64,000 bases of DNA from Gudongella oleilytica (GTDB lineage: Bacteria; Bacillota; Clostridia; Tissierellales; Tissierellaceae): contig NZ_CP035130.1 of NCBI RefSeq assembly GCF_004101785.1, forward strand, positions 1 through 64,000, given 5' to 3'. Below the pieces are notes generated by a model, which saw only the letters and a program-made list of their open reading frames with translations, was not told the DNA's origin and searched no databases. Positions 1-15,584 of this stretch are shown one piece after another (the first letter of the stretch is position 1; each line of letters starts with the position of its first letter). Made by a program: the position numbers and the translations under genes.

Positions 1-1329
1 ATGGACACTAATTTAGACCAGATTTGGGAAAGCGTCCTGGGACTGATCAAGGTAGAGCTAACTGAGGTAAGCTTTAACACCTGGCTAAAATCAATTGAGC
101 CTATAAGTCTGGAGGATGACGAAATAATACTCGGAGCACCCAACGACTTTACAAAAGGAATACTTGAAGGCAGATACTTCAACCTGATAAAAAATGCCAT
201 CAAGCAAGTCACAGGTAAAAATTACCAGATCAGATTTATAATACCCGGTGAGCAGGTCAAGCAAACTCAGTCTCAGCGGGAAAAAGAAACAACAAAGGCT
301 CTGAACAAATCCCAGTTGAACCCGAAGTACACCTTCAGCACTTTCGTGACCGGTAAGAGCAATGATTTTGCCCATGCTGCTTCAGTTGCGGTTGCAGAGG
401 CACCTGCTCAGGCATACAATCCTCTATTCATATACGGAGGGGTAGGTCTTGGTAAAACACATCTTATGCATGCCATTGGACATTATATATTAAGCCAGAA
501 TCCGGATTCAAAGGTAGTATATGTATCCAGTGAGAAGTTTACCAATGAGCTTATAAATTCTATCAGAGAATATAGGAATGAAGAGTTCAGAAATAAATAC
601 AGGAATGTAGATGTGCTCCTTGTAGACGACATACAGTTTATCGCAGGAAAGGAAGGTACGCAGGAGGAATTCTTTCATACCTTCAATGCACTCCATGAGG
701 CAAATAAGCAGATCATAATTTCAAGCGACAGACCTCCCAGGGATATACCCACTCTGGAGGAAAGATTAAGATCGAGATTTGAGTGGGGACTGACAACTGA
801 CATCCAGGCACCTGACCTGGAGACAAGGATGGCTATCTTAAGGAAGAAGGCTACTATGGAAAACCTTGAGATCCCCGATGAAGTTGTACTCCTTATAGCA
901 AATACGATCCACTCCAATATAAGGGAGCTTGAAGGAGCCTTGATAAAGGTAGTGGCTTACTCATCCCTTACGAACAGAGCTATAACCGAGGAGCTTGCCG
1001 AGGAGGCACTAAAGGACATTATATCGAATCACAAACCATTGGAGATAACGGTAGACCTTATAAAGGACAAGGTTTCGAAGAGATTCAATATAAGAATAGA
1101 CGAATTCAGCTCCAAGAAGAGAACCAGAGCAATAGCCTATCCAAGACAGGTTGCAATGTATCTTACAAGAGAGCTTACCGATCTTTCTCTTCCAAAGATA
1201 GGAGACGAATTTGGTGGAAGGGATCATACCACTGTTATACATGCCTGTGAAAAGATAAGCAATGATATGATAAGGGACAACCTATTTAAAAAGAAGATAG
1301 AAGATATAATAGATGACCTTAGAAAATGA
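1..1329 (+). CDS. dnaA: Chromosomal replication initiator DnaA
   Basis: DnaA binds DnaA boxes in oriC and opens the origin as an ATP-bound filament, then recruits the replicative helicase. The 442-residue length is typical for Firmicutes. An N-terminal domain I (about residues 1-85) and a short linker precede the AAA+ domain, with Walker [10 protein letters not shown] near residue 147 and Walker [10 protein letters not shown] near 205. The C-terminal DNA-binding domain carries the signature [11 protein letters not shown] near 405. The window starts on the ATG, so its promoter and ribosome site lie outside. The gene directly precedes oriC and dnaN, the usual order. Identification is certain. 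Confidence 0.98.
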   Translation: MDTNLDQIWESVLGLIKVELTEVSFNTWLKSIEPISLEDDEIILGAPNDFTKGILEGRYFNLIKNAIKQVTGKNYQIRFIIPGEQVKQTQSQREKETTKALNKSQLNPKYTFSTFVTGKSNDFAHAASVAVAEAPAQAYNPLFIYGGVGLGKTHLMHAIGHYILSQNPDSKVVYVSSEKFTNELINSIREYRNEEFRNKYRNVDVLLVDDIQFIAGKEGTQEEFFHTFNALHEANKQIIISSDRPPRDIPTLEERLRSRFEWGLTTDIQAPDLETRMAILRKKATMENLEIPDEVVLLIANTIHSNIRELEGALIKVVAYSSLTNRAITEELAEEALKDIISNHKPLEITVDLIKDKVSKRFNIRIDEFSSKKRTRAIAYPRQVAMYLTRELTDLSLPKIGDEFGGRDHTTVIHACEKISNDMIRDNLFKKKIEDIIDDLRK

Positions 1330-1496
1330 TTTATCTGTGTAAAATAAAAAACTTCTTCATGACTTATTCACATGTTGTTAAATCCGCTAAACCAACAATT
1401 TGGTTTGAAATAAAAGGTTATCCACATAATCACAACGCCTACTACTATTACTACTATAGTTTTTGATTCTAATATTCTATACGAGGGAGGAAAAAC
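1330..1496. other. oriC: oriC: dnaA-dnaN intergenic unwinding region
   Basis: This 167-base AT-rich gap has a perfect DnaA box TTATCCACA at 1418-1426 and a one-mismatch box TTATTCACA at 1364-1372. Immediately after the perfect box comes a short GC-containing step and then the trinucleotide run TACTACTATTACTACTATAG at 1440-1459. Read on the other strand this is a series of TAG/TAA triplets, matching the DnaA-trio element on which DnaA melts DNA in Bacillus subtilis. A further box cluster may lie upstream of dnaA, outside the window. The dnaN ribosome site GAGGGAGG closes the region. Confidence 0.85.
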
Positions 1497-2603
1497 ATGA
1501 AATTCAGAGTGGAGCAAAGGGACCTGTCAAAGCACATAGGGATAGCTCAGAAAGGTATTTCTTCAAGATCAACCCTTCAAATCCTCGATGGCATACTCTT
1601 TGAAGCAAAGGATCACAGTCTGAAATTAACAGCCACAGATCTTGAGATAAGCATAGAAACCTTTGTCGATGCAGTCGTTGAGGAGAAGGGAAAGATAGTT
1701 CTTAATTCGAGGATAATCGGAGATATCGTTAGAAAGCTCCCAGATGACACTATCGCATTTGAAGTAAAGGATAATCATGTAAATATAAAATGCCAAAATG
1801 TTGAGTTCAATATAATTGGAAATTCGGGTGACGATTATCCTGATCTGCCGATAATAATTGAAGAAAATCAATTCAGCATTACCAGAGATCTTTTCAAGTC
1901 AGCCATAAGACAAACCGTATTCGCGACTACTCAGGACGAAACAAGACCTTCACTTACAGGAGTTTTAATGGAGCTGGATGGAGGAAATATCTCCTGTGTA
2001 TCACTTGACGGATACAGACTTGCCCTTAGAAAAATAACAACCTCATCACTTATAAAGGAAAAGATAATAATACCAGGAAGAGCATTAAATGAACTGAACA
2101 AGATCATTGAGGACAAGGAAGAGGAGATGGTAGTAAGCATCTCTCATGGACAGGCTATTTTTAACCTTGGTGATACCATAATGTATACTAAGCTTTTGGA
2201 AGGTCAATTTTTCAATTACAAGGACATCATGAGAGCTGAGCATAAAACTGAAGTCAGGGTAAGCAGAAGAAGCTTCCAAAGTGGACTTGAAAGAGCATCA
2301 CTTCTGGCCAAGGAAGAAAAAGCAAACCTTATCAAAATATCAGTTTCGGATGGTCAGATAGCTATAAAATCAAATTCTGAGATGGGAGATGTATTTGAAT
2401 CAGTAAATGCAAATCAGAAGGGTGAAGACTTAAATATTGCATTCAATTCAAGATATATACTCGAAGGAATAAAGATAATGGATTGTGAAGAGATAGTCCT
2501 GAAGTTCGCCGGCAGTCTGAATCCTTGCATTATAAATGGCGTGGAAGATGACAGTTATACTTACCTTGTGTTGCCCGTAAGGCTTGCACAGGATGATTTC
2601 TAG
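1497..2603 (+). CDS. dnaN: DNA polymerase III beta subunit (sliding clamp)
   Basis: The beta clamp is a ring-shaped homodimer that tethers DNA polymerase III to DNA and binds many replication and repair partners. The 368-residue product starts MKFRVEQRDLSKHI and has the three-domain length and the C-terminal YLVLPVRL type ending expected of the family. A GAGGGAGG ribosome site sits 6 bases before the ATG. It lies between oriC and the S4-domain gene, as in most Firmicutes. Confidence 0.97.
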   Translation: MKFRVEQRDLSKHIGIAQKGISSRSTLQILDGILFEAKDHSLKLTATDLEISIETFVDAVVEEKGKIVLNSRIIGDIVRKLPDDTIAFEVKDNHVNIKCQNVEFNIIGNSGDDYPDLPIIIEENQFSITRDLFKSAIRQTVFATTQDETRPSLTGVLMELDGGNISCVSLDGYRLALRKITTSSLIKEKIIIPGRALNELNKIIEDKEEEMVVSISHGQAIFNLGDTIMYTKLLEGQFFNYKDIMRAEHKTEVRVSRRSFQSGLERASLLAKEEKANLIKISVSDGQIAIKSNSEMGDVFESVNANQKGEDLNIAFNSRYILEGIKIMDCEEIVLKFAGSLNPCIINGVEDDSYTYLVLPVRLAQDDF

Positions 2604-2614
2604 GAGATTATATT

Positions 2615-2824
2615 ATGGAAGAAATTCAAATTACCACCGACTACATCAAGCTGGATCAATTTCTAAAGCTTTGTGGAGCAGCACAAACTGGAGGACAGGC
2701 AAAGGAAATGATTGCAGACGGAATAGTAAAGGTCAACGATGTGGTTGCATACGAAAGAGGAAAGAAGCTCAGGAAAAACGATAGGATAGTAATTGCTGAT
2801 GAATATCGCTTCATATTGATTTAG
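2615..2824 (+). CDS. yaaA: S4-domain RNA-binding protein (YaaA/RlbA type)
   Basis: A small 69-residue protein that is essentially a single S4 RNA-binding domain, with the typical core LDQFLKLCGAAQTGGQAK, then an IADGIVKVNDVVAYERGKKLR stretch. Members between dnaN and recF are linked to ribosome assembly in Bacillus, but the biochemical role here is inferred from position. It starts 11 bases after dnaN, with a TAGGAGA ribosome site overlapping the dnaN stop region, so the two are likely co-transcribed. Confidence 0.9.
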   Translation: MEEIQITTDYIKLDQFLKLCGAAQTGGQAKEMIADGIVKVNDVVAYERGKKLRKNDRIVIADEYRFILI

Positions 2825-2852
2825 TCCTGCAGATTGATTGGGAGTGTATTGA

Positions 2853-5910
<3,058 letters not shown>

Positions 5911-5919
5911 GAGGCCGAA

Positions 5920-8340
5920 ATGGATAACGAAAGAGATAAGCTGGTAGAAATAAAAATTGAAGATGAAATGAGAAACTCTTATCTGGATTATGCCATGAGC
6001 GTCATCGTAAGCCGTGCTCTCCCTGATGTAAGAGATGGGCTTAAGCCTGTACACAGAAGGATTTTATATGCAATGGACGAGCTGGGAATGACACCTGACA
6101 AACAGTACAGAAAGTCAGCCAGGGTAGTCGGAGATGTACTTGGTAAGTACCATCCACATGGAGACAGCTCAGTTTATGGAGCAATGGTAAGATTGGCTCA
6201 GGATTTTAATACAAGGTATCTGCTAGTTGATGGACATGGAAACTTCGGCAGCGTCGACGGAGATGGAGCAGCAGCAATGCGTTATACCGAGGCCAGAATG
6301 ACAAAACTGGCCACAGAGATGTTAAGAGATATCAATAAGGATACAGTAAGCTTCAGACCTAACTTTGACGAGACCCTTCAGGAGCCGACAGTACTTCCAA
6401 GCAGGTTTCCCAACCTTCTGGTAAACGGATCCTCAGGAATAGCTGTAGGCATGGCCACCAATATACCACCTCATAATTTAAGAGAGGTGATTGACGGACT
6501 TGCCCTTATGATTGACGATCCTGAATGTTCAGTTGATGATCTTATGAAAGCAATAAAGGGGCCTGATTTCCCTACCGGCGGGATCATTATGGGTAAAGAC
6601 GGAATAAGGAAGGCCTTCAGATCCGGAAGAGGCAAGGTAACGCTAAGAGCGGTTGCTGAGATCGAGGAATCCTCCAGAGGTAAGCACAGCATAATAGTAT
6701 CCGAAATACCATATCAGGTCAACAAATCAAATTTGATCGAGAAAATTGCAGAATATGTAAGAGATAAAAAGCTGGAAGGCATTTCAGACCTGAGAGACGA
6801 ATCCGACAGGGAAGGCATGAGGATAGTAATAGAGCTAAAGAGGGATGCTAATCCTAAGGTTGTCCTTAATAATCTTTTCAAGCATACCCAGCTGCAAACC
6901 ACCTTTGGAATAATAAATCTTGCACTTGTAAATGGAGAGCCAAAGGTATTGAACCTTAAGGAAATGCTCTATTACTATCTTGAGCACCAAAAGGACATTA
7001 TAATCAAGAGAACTAAATACGACCTGAATAAAGCCGAGGAAAGAGCCCACATAGTAGAGGGATTAAAGATTGCCTTGGATAATATCGATGAAATGATCAA
7101 GATAATCAGGGGATCAGGTGATGACCAGGAAGCAAGGGATTCATTGATGAGCAGGTTTGCCCTTTCAGACAAACAGGCTCAGGCAATTCTTGATATGAGA
7201 CTTAAGAGACTCACCGGTCTTGAAAGAGACAAGCTGGAGGAGGAATACGAGGCTCTGATCAAGGAAATAAACAGACTAAGAGAGATCCTTGCAAGTGAAA
7301 GGCTTGTTATGAATATAATCAAGGAAGAGCTGCTTGATATAAAGGACAAGTATGGAGACATGAGAAGAACAAGGATCATGGCGGCAAGTCATGAGATAAA
7401 TCTCGAAGACATGATAGAGGACGAGGACGTAGTAATAACTCTGACTCATTTTGGGTACATCAAAAGGATGCCTGAGGGGACATATAAGCCCCAGAGAAGG
7501 GGAGGAAGAGGAATAATAGCACTTACAAAGAGAGAAGAAGACTTTGTGGAGGACCTATACATCACATCTACACACAGCACGATACTCTTCTTTACCAATA
7601 AGGGCAAGGTATACTCCCTAAAAGCATATGAGATTCCAGAAGCTGGAAGACAGGCTAAAGGAACAGCCATAGTAAATCTCTTGAACCTTACCGGTGATGA
7701 AAAGGTTTCAGCAATAATCCCATTGTATAAGCACAACCCGGAGGATAATCTTGTGCTGATAACAAGGAAAGGAATCATCAAGAAGACAGGGCTGGATCAG
7801 TTTGAAAACATTAGAAAATCAGGATTAATAGCTGTTTCTCTCCATGAATCAGATGAGCTTATAAGCGTCAAGCTAACAGACGGCTCAAAGGATCTTATAG
7901 TAGTTACCAAGAAGGGCATGGCAATAAGGTTCAGTGAAAAAGACGTAAGAAATATGGGAAGAAGCGCCATGGGCGTAAAAGCTATAACTCTTAACGAAGG
8001 TGACGTGGTAGTGGCAATGGAGATTGTCGATGATGATAAGAATCTTCTTGTAATTACTGAATATGGTTATGGAAAGAGGACTCCACTAACTGATTACAGA
8101 CTCCAGAACAGAGGTGGAAAAGGCCTTATCACATACAGCATCAAGGAGAAGACAGGAGATATAGTTTCAGCTAAGGTGGTAAGCGACCACGACGAGGTCA
8201 TGATGATATCTTTAAACGGAATAGTCATCAGGATCGGAGTGTCAGAGATCTCAATTATGGGAAGAAGCACTCAGGGAGTAACTCTGATGAAGATGAAGGA
8301 TGATAAGGTGGTCGCAGTCGCCATGTATATGGAGGATTAG
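5920..8340 (+). CDS. gyrA: DNA gyrase subunit A
   Basis: GyrA cuts and rejoins DNA; the catalytic tyrosine lies in [10 protein letters not shown] near residue 122. The C-terminal part carries the beta-pinwheel repeats, including the GyrA-box-like QRRGGRG near residue 526. Length (806) is normal. The quinolone-determining region reads [14 protein letters not shown] at residues 78-91, numbered as in E. coli. Position 87 is therefore glycine rather than the usual aspartate or glutamate (see findings). The ATG follows a strong TAGGAGG site 9 bases after gyrB. Confidence 0.98.
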   Translation: MDNERDKLVEIKIEDEMRNSYLDYAMSVIVSRALPDVRDGLKPVHRRILYAMDELGMTPDKQYRKSARVVGDVLGKYHPHGDSSVYGAMVRLAQDFNTRYLLVDGHGNFGSVDGDGAAAMRYTEARMTKLATEMLRDINKDTVSFRPNFDETLQEPTVLPSRFPNLLVNGSSGIAVGMATNIPPHNLREVIDGLALMIDDPECSVDDLMKAIKGPDFPTGGIIMGKDGIRKAFRSGRGKVTLRAVAEIEESSRGKHSIIVSEIPYQVNKSNLIEKIAEYVRDKKLEGISDLRDESDREGMRIVIELKRDANPKVVLNNLFKHTQLQTTFGIINLALVNGEPKVLNLKEMLYYYLEHQKDIIIKRTKYDLNKAEERAHIVEGLKIALDNIDEMIKIIRGSGDDQEARDSLMSRFALSDKQAQAILDMRLKRLTGLERDKLEEEYEALIKEINRLREILASERLVMNIIKEELLDIKDKYGDMRRTRIMAASHEINLEDMIEDEDVVITLTHFGYIKRMPEGTYKPQRRGGRGIIALTKREEDFVEDLYITSTHSTILFFTNKGKVYSLKAYEIPEAGRQAKGTAIVNLLNLTGDEKVSAIIPLYKHNPEDNLVLITRKGIIKKTGLDQFENIRKSGLIAVSLHESDELISVKLTDGSKDLIVVTKKGMAIRFSEKDVRNMGRSAMGVKAITLNEGDVVVAMEIVDDDKNLLVITEYGYGKRTPLTDYRLQNRGGKGLITYSIKEKTGDIVSAKVVSDHDEVMMISLNGIVIRIGVSEISIMGRSTQGVTLMKMKDDKVVAVAMYMED

Positions 8341-8370
8341 AAGCCCTAAATTTATTTACATTAACACATA

Positions 8371-8393
8371 TTTGTTATAGAATGAATAACAAA
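8371..8393. promoter_or_regulatory. Inverted repeat upstream of the partner-switch operon
   Basis: TTTGTTAT (8371-8378) and ATAACAAA (8386-8393) form a perfect 8-base inverted repeat with a 7-base spacer, between gyrA and the STAS gene. It could be a regulator site or a weak hairpin; no run of T follows it, so it is a poor terminator. A role as operator is inference. Confidence 0.35.
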
Positions 8394-8423
8394 CCAATTA
8401 ACAGTGGATGGAGGGAAGAATGA

Positions 8424-8756
8424 ATGTCGCTTAATACCAAGGTAGATTTTAACCATGATCACAATCAGTGGGTTTTCAAGCCTGTCGGGGAAATTGATAT
8501 CTATACCTCATCTGTATTTAAGGAAGAAATCGTCAAGTCCTTTGAGGAGAGGAAGGCAGATCTGGTTATCGACGGAAGGCAGCTGGACTATATCGACAGT
8601 ACAGGTCTTGGTGCTCTAATAAGCCTTTTAAAAATGCTCCAGGATACAGAATATAAGATATATATAGATAATATAAGGCCGAATATCAGAAAGCTATTTG
8701 ATATAACCGAGCTTGATAAGCTGTTCATCATAAGAGGTGATGAAAATGCTCAATGA
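8424..8756 (+). CDS. STAS-domain anti-sigma factor antagonist (RsbV/SpoIIAA type)
   Basis: The 110-residue product is a single STAS domain. In this family the unphosphorylated antagonist binds the anti-sigma kinase and frees the sigma factor. The phosphorylatable serine is in YIDSTGLGALISLLK near residue 55. GGAGGG precedes the start at good spacing. The 3' end overlaps the next gene, and a SigB/SigF-type sigma gene follows, so the three form one partner-switch operon. Whether it governs stress or another programme cannot be told from sequence. Confidence 0.88.
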   Translation: MSLNTKVDFNHDHNQWVFKPVGEIDIYTSSVFKEEIVKSFEERKADLVIDGRQLDYIDSTGLGALISLLKMLQDTEYKIYIDNIRPNIRKLFDITELDKLFIIRGDENAQ

Positions 8757-9105
8757 CAGAATATCAGTCAAGATCCCAAATAAGACAGACTATATAAGTT
8801 TGGTCAGATTGATTTCTTCGGCGATTGGAAGCAGAATAGGATATAATGTCGATGAGATAGACGATCTCAAGGTTGCCATGGGTGAAGCATGCATACTGTC
8901 CTTCGTACCGGATAAAGCAGACGAGGTTGAGATATCCTTTGAGGTGTTAAAGGATAAACTTGAAATATCCATTAGTGGACACAATGCGATCGATCCAGTC
9001 GAAGAGACAAGGGAAGCCAAACTGAGTAAAATGATCATAGAGTCGCTGATGGATGAGGCCTACTATTTGGATGAACAGATCAGAATAGTCAAATATATAG
9101 ATTAA
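8746..9105 (+). CDS. RsbW-like anti-sigma protein with degenerate ATP site
   Basis: By position and by the segment SRIGYNVDEIDDLKVAMGEAC this is a homologue of the RsbW/SpoIIAB anti-sigma kinases. It is short (about 119 residues). The N-box, normally EACTNAV, reads EACILSF, so the metal-binding Asn is Leu. The G1 box (DxGxG) reads SGHNAIDP and the glycine-rich G2 lid is missing. It may bind sigma without kinase activity. I chose ATG 8746, since GAGGTGA at 8735 is its ribosome site; a GTG at 8737 is the alternative. Confidence 0.8.
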   Translation: MLNDRISVKIPNKTDYISLVRLISSAIGSRIGYNVDEIDDLKVAMGEACILSFVPDKADEVEISFEVLKDKLEISISGHNAIDPVEETREAKLSKMIIESLMDEAYYLDEQIRIVKYID

Positions 9106-9118
9106 GGATGGTAGTCCT

Positions 9119-9913
9119 ATGGCTAACAAGCATAACTACAACAGAGATAAAAACAACAGCTTGGACAAGGCAGATATCAAGGAGCTCTTCAGGCAGTATA
9201 AGGACATGCCTACAAAGGTAACCAGAGATATCTTAATTGAAAACCACCTTTATATTGCCGAGATCCTTGCAAAAAAATATGCCAACAGAGGAATAGACTA
9301 CGACGATATCTATCAGGTGGCCAGTATAGGACTTATTTATGCCATTGACAGGTACGACATAGACAAGGGCTTTGAGTTCTCAAGCTTTGCAACCCCTACC
9401 ATAATAGGAGAAATTAAAAAGTACTTCCGGGACAAAGGGTGGACCATCCGTGTTCCAAGGAGGATCCAGGAGCTATCGAAGAAGATCAATAATGCAAAGG
9501 TTCACCTGAGCCAGGAACTTCAAAGGATACCTACTGTAGGGGATATTGCTACTTACCTTAACACTTCTGAAGAAGAGATACTCGAGGCAATGGAAGCCAG
9601 CAAGGTCTACACTCCCCAATCTCTGGATGTAACCTTCGATTCACACAATGATGATAAGGAAGTTAACCTTGCTGAACTTATAGGAGAAGAAGATTTCTAT
9701 TTCAGCAGAATAGAAAACAATGATTTCCTTATGAAGACCATGGAGAAGCTGAACGAGATCGAGAAAGAGATCCTCATTGAAAGGTACTTCAATAAGAGGA
9801 CCCAGGTCACAATAGCTAATAATCTCGATATTTCACAGATGACCGTTTCGAGGATAGAAAAGAGGATCCTTGAGAAGCTTCGCAAGGAAGTTGAACGGAC
9901 TATGATAGATTAA
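9119..9913 (+). CDS. RNA polymerase sigma factor, SigB/SigF/SigG family
   Basis: A 264-residue group 3 sigma-70 factor. Region 2 includes YDDIYQVASIGLIYAIDRYD and FSSFATPTIIGEIKKYFRD, close to SigB and SigF. Region 3 follows with TIRVPRRIQELSKKI, and region 4 has a helix-turn-helix around VTIANNLDISQMTVSRIEKR. It is 13 bases after the RsbW-like gene and is presumably the factor released by that partner switch. Family is clear; which sigma cannot be fixed, and no spore genes are in the window to help. Confidence 0.9.
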   Translation: MANKHNYNRDKNNSLDKADIKELFRQYKDMPTKVTRDILIENHLYIAEILAKKYANRGIDYDDIYQVASIGLIYAIDRYDIDKGFEFSSFATPTIIGEIKKYFRDKGWTIRVPRRIQELSKKINNAKVHLSQELQRIPTVGDIATYLNTSEEEILEAMEASKVYTPQSLDVTFDSHNDDKEVNLAELIGEEDFYFSRIENNDFLMKTMEKLNEIEKEILIERYFNKRTQVTIANNLDISQMTVSRIEKRILEKLRKEVERTMID

Positions 9914-9925
9914 CACAAATAACCA

Positions 9926-9965
9926 AGAGCTGCCCGAATAACCGGAGTAGCTCCTTTTTTTTATA
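9926..9965 (+). terminator. Terminator after the sigma gene
   Basis: An imperfect hairpin with ends AGAGCT and AGCTCCT is followed by a run of eight or nine T at 9954-9962. It separates the sigma operon from the rRNA promoters just downstream. Confidence 0.65.
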
Positions 9966-9971
9966 AACCTG

Positions 9972-10083
9972 TTGACAAGGTCGCTTGTTGGCTGTATAGT
10001 ATAAAAGGTTGACGGTTTTAGACAAGTTAATTAAAAATCTTACAGAAAACCTGTTGACAGATGGCTTAGAAAAGTGCTATACT
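9972..10083 (+). promoter_or_regulatory. Tandem rRNA promoters P1 and P2
   Basis: P1 has TTGACA at 9972-9977 and TATAGT at 9995-10000 with a 17-base spacer. P2 has TTGACA at 10054-10059 and TATACT at 10078-10083 with an 18-base spacer. Two strong housekeeping promoters ahead of 16S are usual for rRNA operons. The leader from 10084 to 10201 precedes the mature 16S and shows no gene. Confidence 0.88.
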
Positions 10084-10201
10084 AAGCAAGTCGCCTCAAG
10101 AGGGCGGCCAATGGACCTAGATAACTAAACAGTGTGAGAGCTTTGAATGAACCAAAGATTTCAATTTTTTAAGAACAAATAATATGAGCTAAATCAAACT
10201 A

Positions 10202-11743
<1,542 letters not shown>

Positions 11744-11779
11744 AAGATTTCAGGATAAGTATCTCACACTGTTTGTTAT

Positions 11780-11940
11780 AAATATAATTCACAATGCACA
11801 AATCACAATGCACAAATCACAATGCACAATTGTGAAATGTGAATAGTGAATTAAATTAACTTGGCAAGCCAGAGGCAAACTGGCCTTTGAACAAAATTTT
11901 TGAACAAAATTGTTCATTGTCAATTGTCAATTGCGTAGTG
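11780..11940 (+). repeat. Short-repeat tract in the 16S-tRNA spacer
   Basis: The spacer holds repeated words such as CACAATGCACAA (three near-tandem copies, 11791-11830) and then GTGAAATGTGAATAGTGAATT, which is roughly the reverse complement of the first part. A further TTCATTGTCAATTGTCAATTG lies at 11912-11932. The same vocabulary recurs at about 12090, 15220, 21000 and 30500, so this is one member of an interspersed family, not an rRNA processing signal. Confidence 0.75.
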
Positions 11941-12008
11941 CCCAGCAATAGAAATATCCAAAATCTATGATTTTGACATATTTCATTGACAGGGTATTAA
12001 TTGATCAC

Positions 12009-12084
12009 GGGGGTGTAGCTCAGCTGGGAGAGCACCTGCCTTGCAAGCAGGGGGTCAGGAGTTCGATCCTCCTCATCTCCACCA
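12009..12084 (+). tRNA. tRNA-Ala (TGC)
   Basis: A 76-base cloverleaf lies in the 16S-23S spacer. The acceptor GGGGGTG pairs with CATCTCC and the CCA end is encoded. The anticodon loop of CTGCCTTGCAAGCAG gives anticodon TGC, and GTTCGATCC is the T loop. It is processed from the rRNA transcript. No tRNA-Ile accompanies it. Confidence 0.96.
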
Positions 12085-12087
12085 AGA

Positions 12088-12225
12088 GATCCAATGCACG
12101 ATGAACAATGCACAATGCACAATTAAAAGAAGTCATCCTGAGCGAAAGCGAAGGATCTTAGGTTTAGACTTAAGAGAATGACCCTGATAACTGTGAACTG
12201 TGAACTGTGAACTGTGAATTGTCTC
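12088..12225 (+). repeat. Interspersed repeat tract in the tRNA-23S spacer
   Basis: The tract contains AATGCACAATGCACAATT, then GTCATCCTGAGCGAAAGCG followed by AAGGATCTTAGG, then four near-tandem copies of GTGAACT ending in GTGAATTGTC. The GTCATCCTGAGCG core matches elements at 21030, 21170 and 30540. It looks like a composite of a GTCATCC-type palindromic element and ACAATGC-type words. Confidence 0.75.
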
Positions 12226-12273
12226 AACCGAACATTGAAAACTAAATCTAAGAAGAAGAACAAACATGAAATA

Positions 12274-15214
<2,941 letters not shown>

Positions 15215-15215
15215 A

Positions 15216-15335
15216 CCAATTGACGATTGACAATGCACAATGCACAATTGTGGAAGTAAGGATTTAGGGTCTAAGACCCAAGAGAATGACCCAAGTAATT
15301 GTGAACTGTGAACTGAGAATTGTGAATTGAAAGAA
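15216..15335 (+). repeat. Interspersed repeat tract in the 23S-5S spacer
   Basis: Words CAATGCACAATGCACAATTG, a GGGTCTAAGACCC palindrome at 15269-15281, AAGAGAATGACCC and repeats of GTGAACT/GTGAATTG occur here. The tract shares AAGAGAATGACCC and GTGAACTGTGAACT with the spacer before 23S, so the two spacers carry related copies inside one operon. Confidence 0.72.
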
Positions 15336-15368
15336 GTAATGTTTGTTCTTAGAAAGATTTAGTTTTCG

Positions 15369-15485
15369 TCTGGTGACGATAGCAAGAGGGAGACACCTGT
15401 ACCCATACCGAACACAGAAGTTAAGCCTCTTAACGCCGATGGTACTTGGTTGGAAACGACCTGGGAGAGTAGGAAGTTGCCAGAC
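15369..15485 (+). rRNA. rrf: 5S ribosomal RNA
   Basis: About 117 bases, starting TCTGGTGACGATAGC and ending GTTGCCAGA so that the two ends pair as helix I. The conserved loop CCCATACCGAACACAGAAG is present. It is the last RNA of the operon and is followed by a strong terminator. Confidence 0.95.
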
Positions 15486-15491
15486 TAATGA

Positions 15492-15525
15492 AGATCCGCT
15501 GCATATTGCAGCGGGTCTTTTTTTT
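15492..15525 (+). terminator. rRNA operon terminator
   Basis: AGATCCGCTGCA, a three-base loop and TGCAGCGGGTCT form a 12-pair stem directly followed by nine T. It ends the rRNA operon 6 bases after 5S. Confidence 0.93.
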
Positions 15526-15584
15526 GTGATAGAATGAAAAGGTAGGATATTGGAAACTGTTCTGCATAAAGCGAGGTAATAATT

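Noticed and set aside
10139-10152. Possible boxA antitermination site in the rRNA leader (GAGAGCTTTGAATG)
   Set aside because: Only a loose match to boxA; not listed because the evidence is weak.
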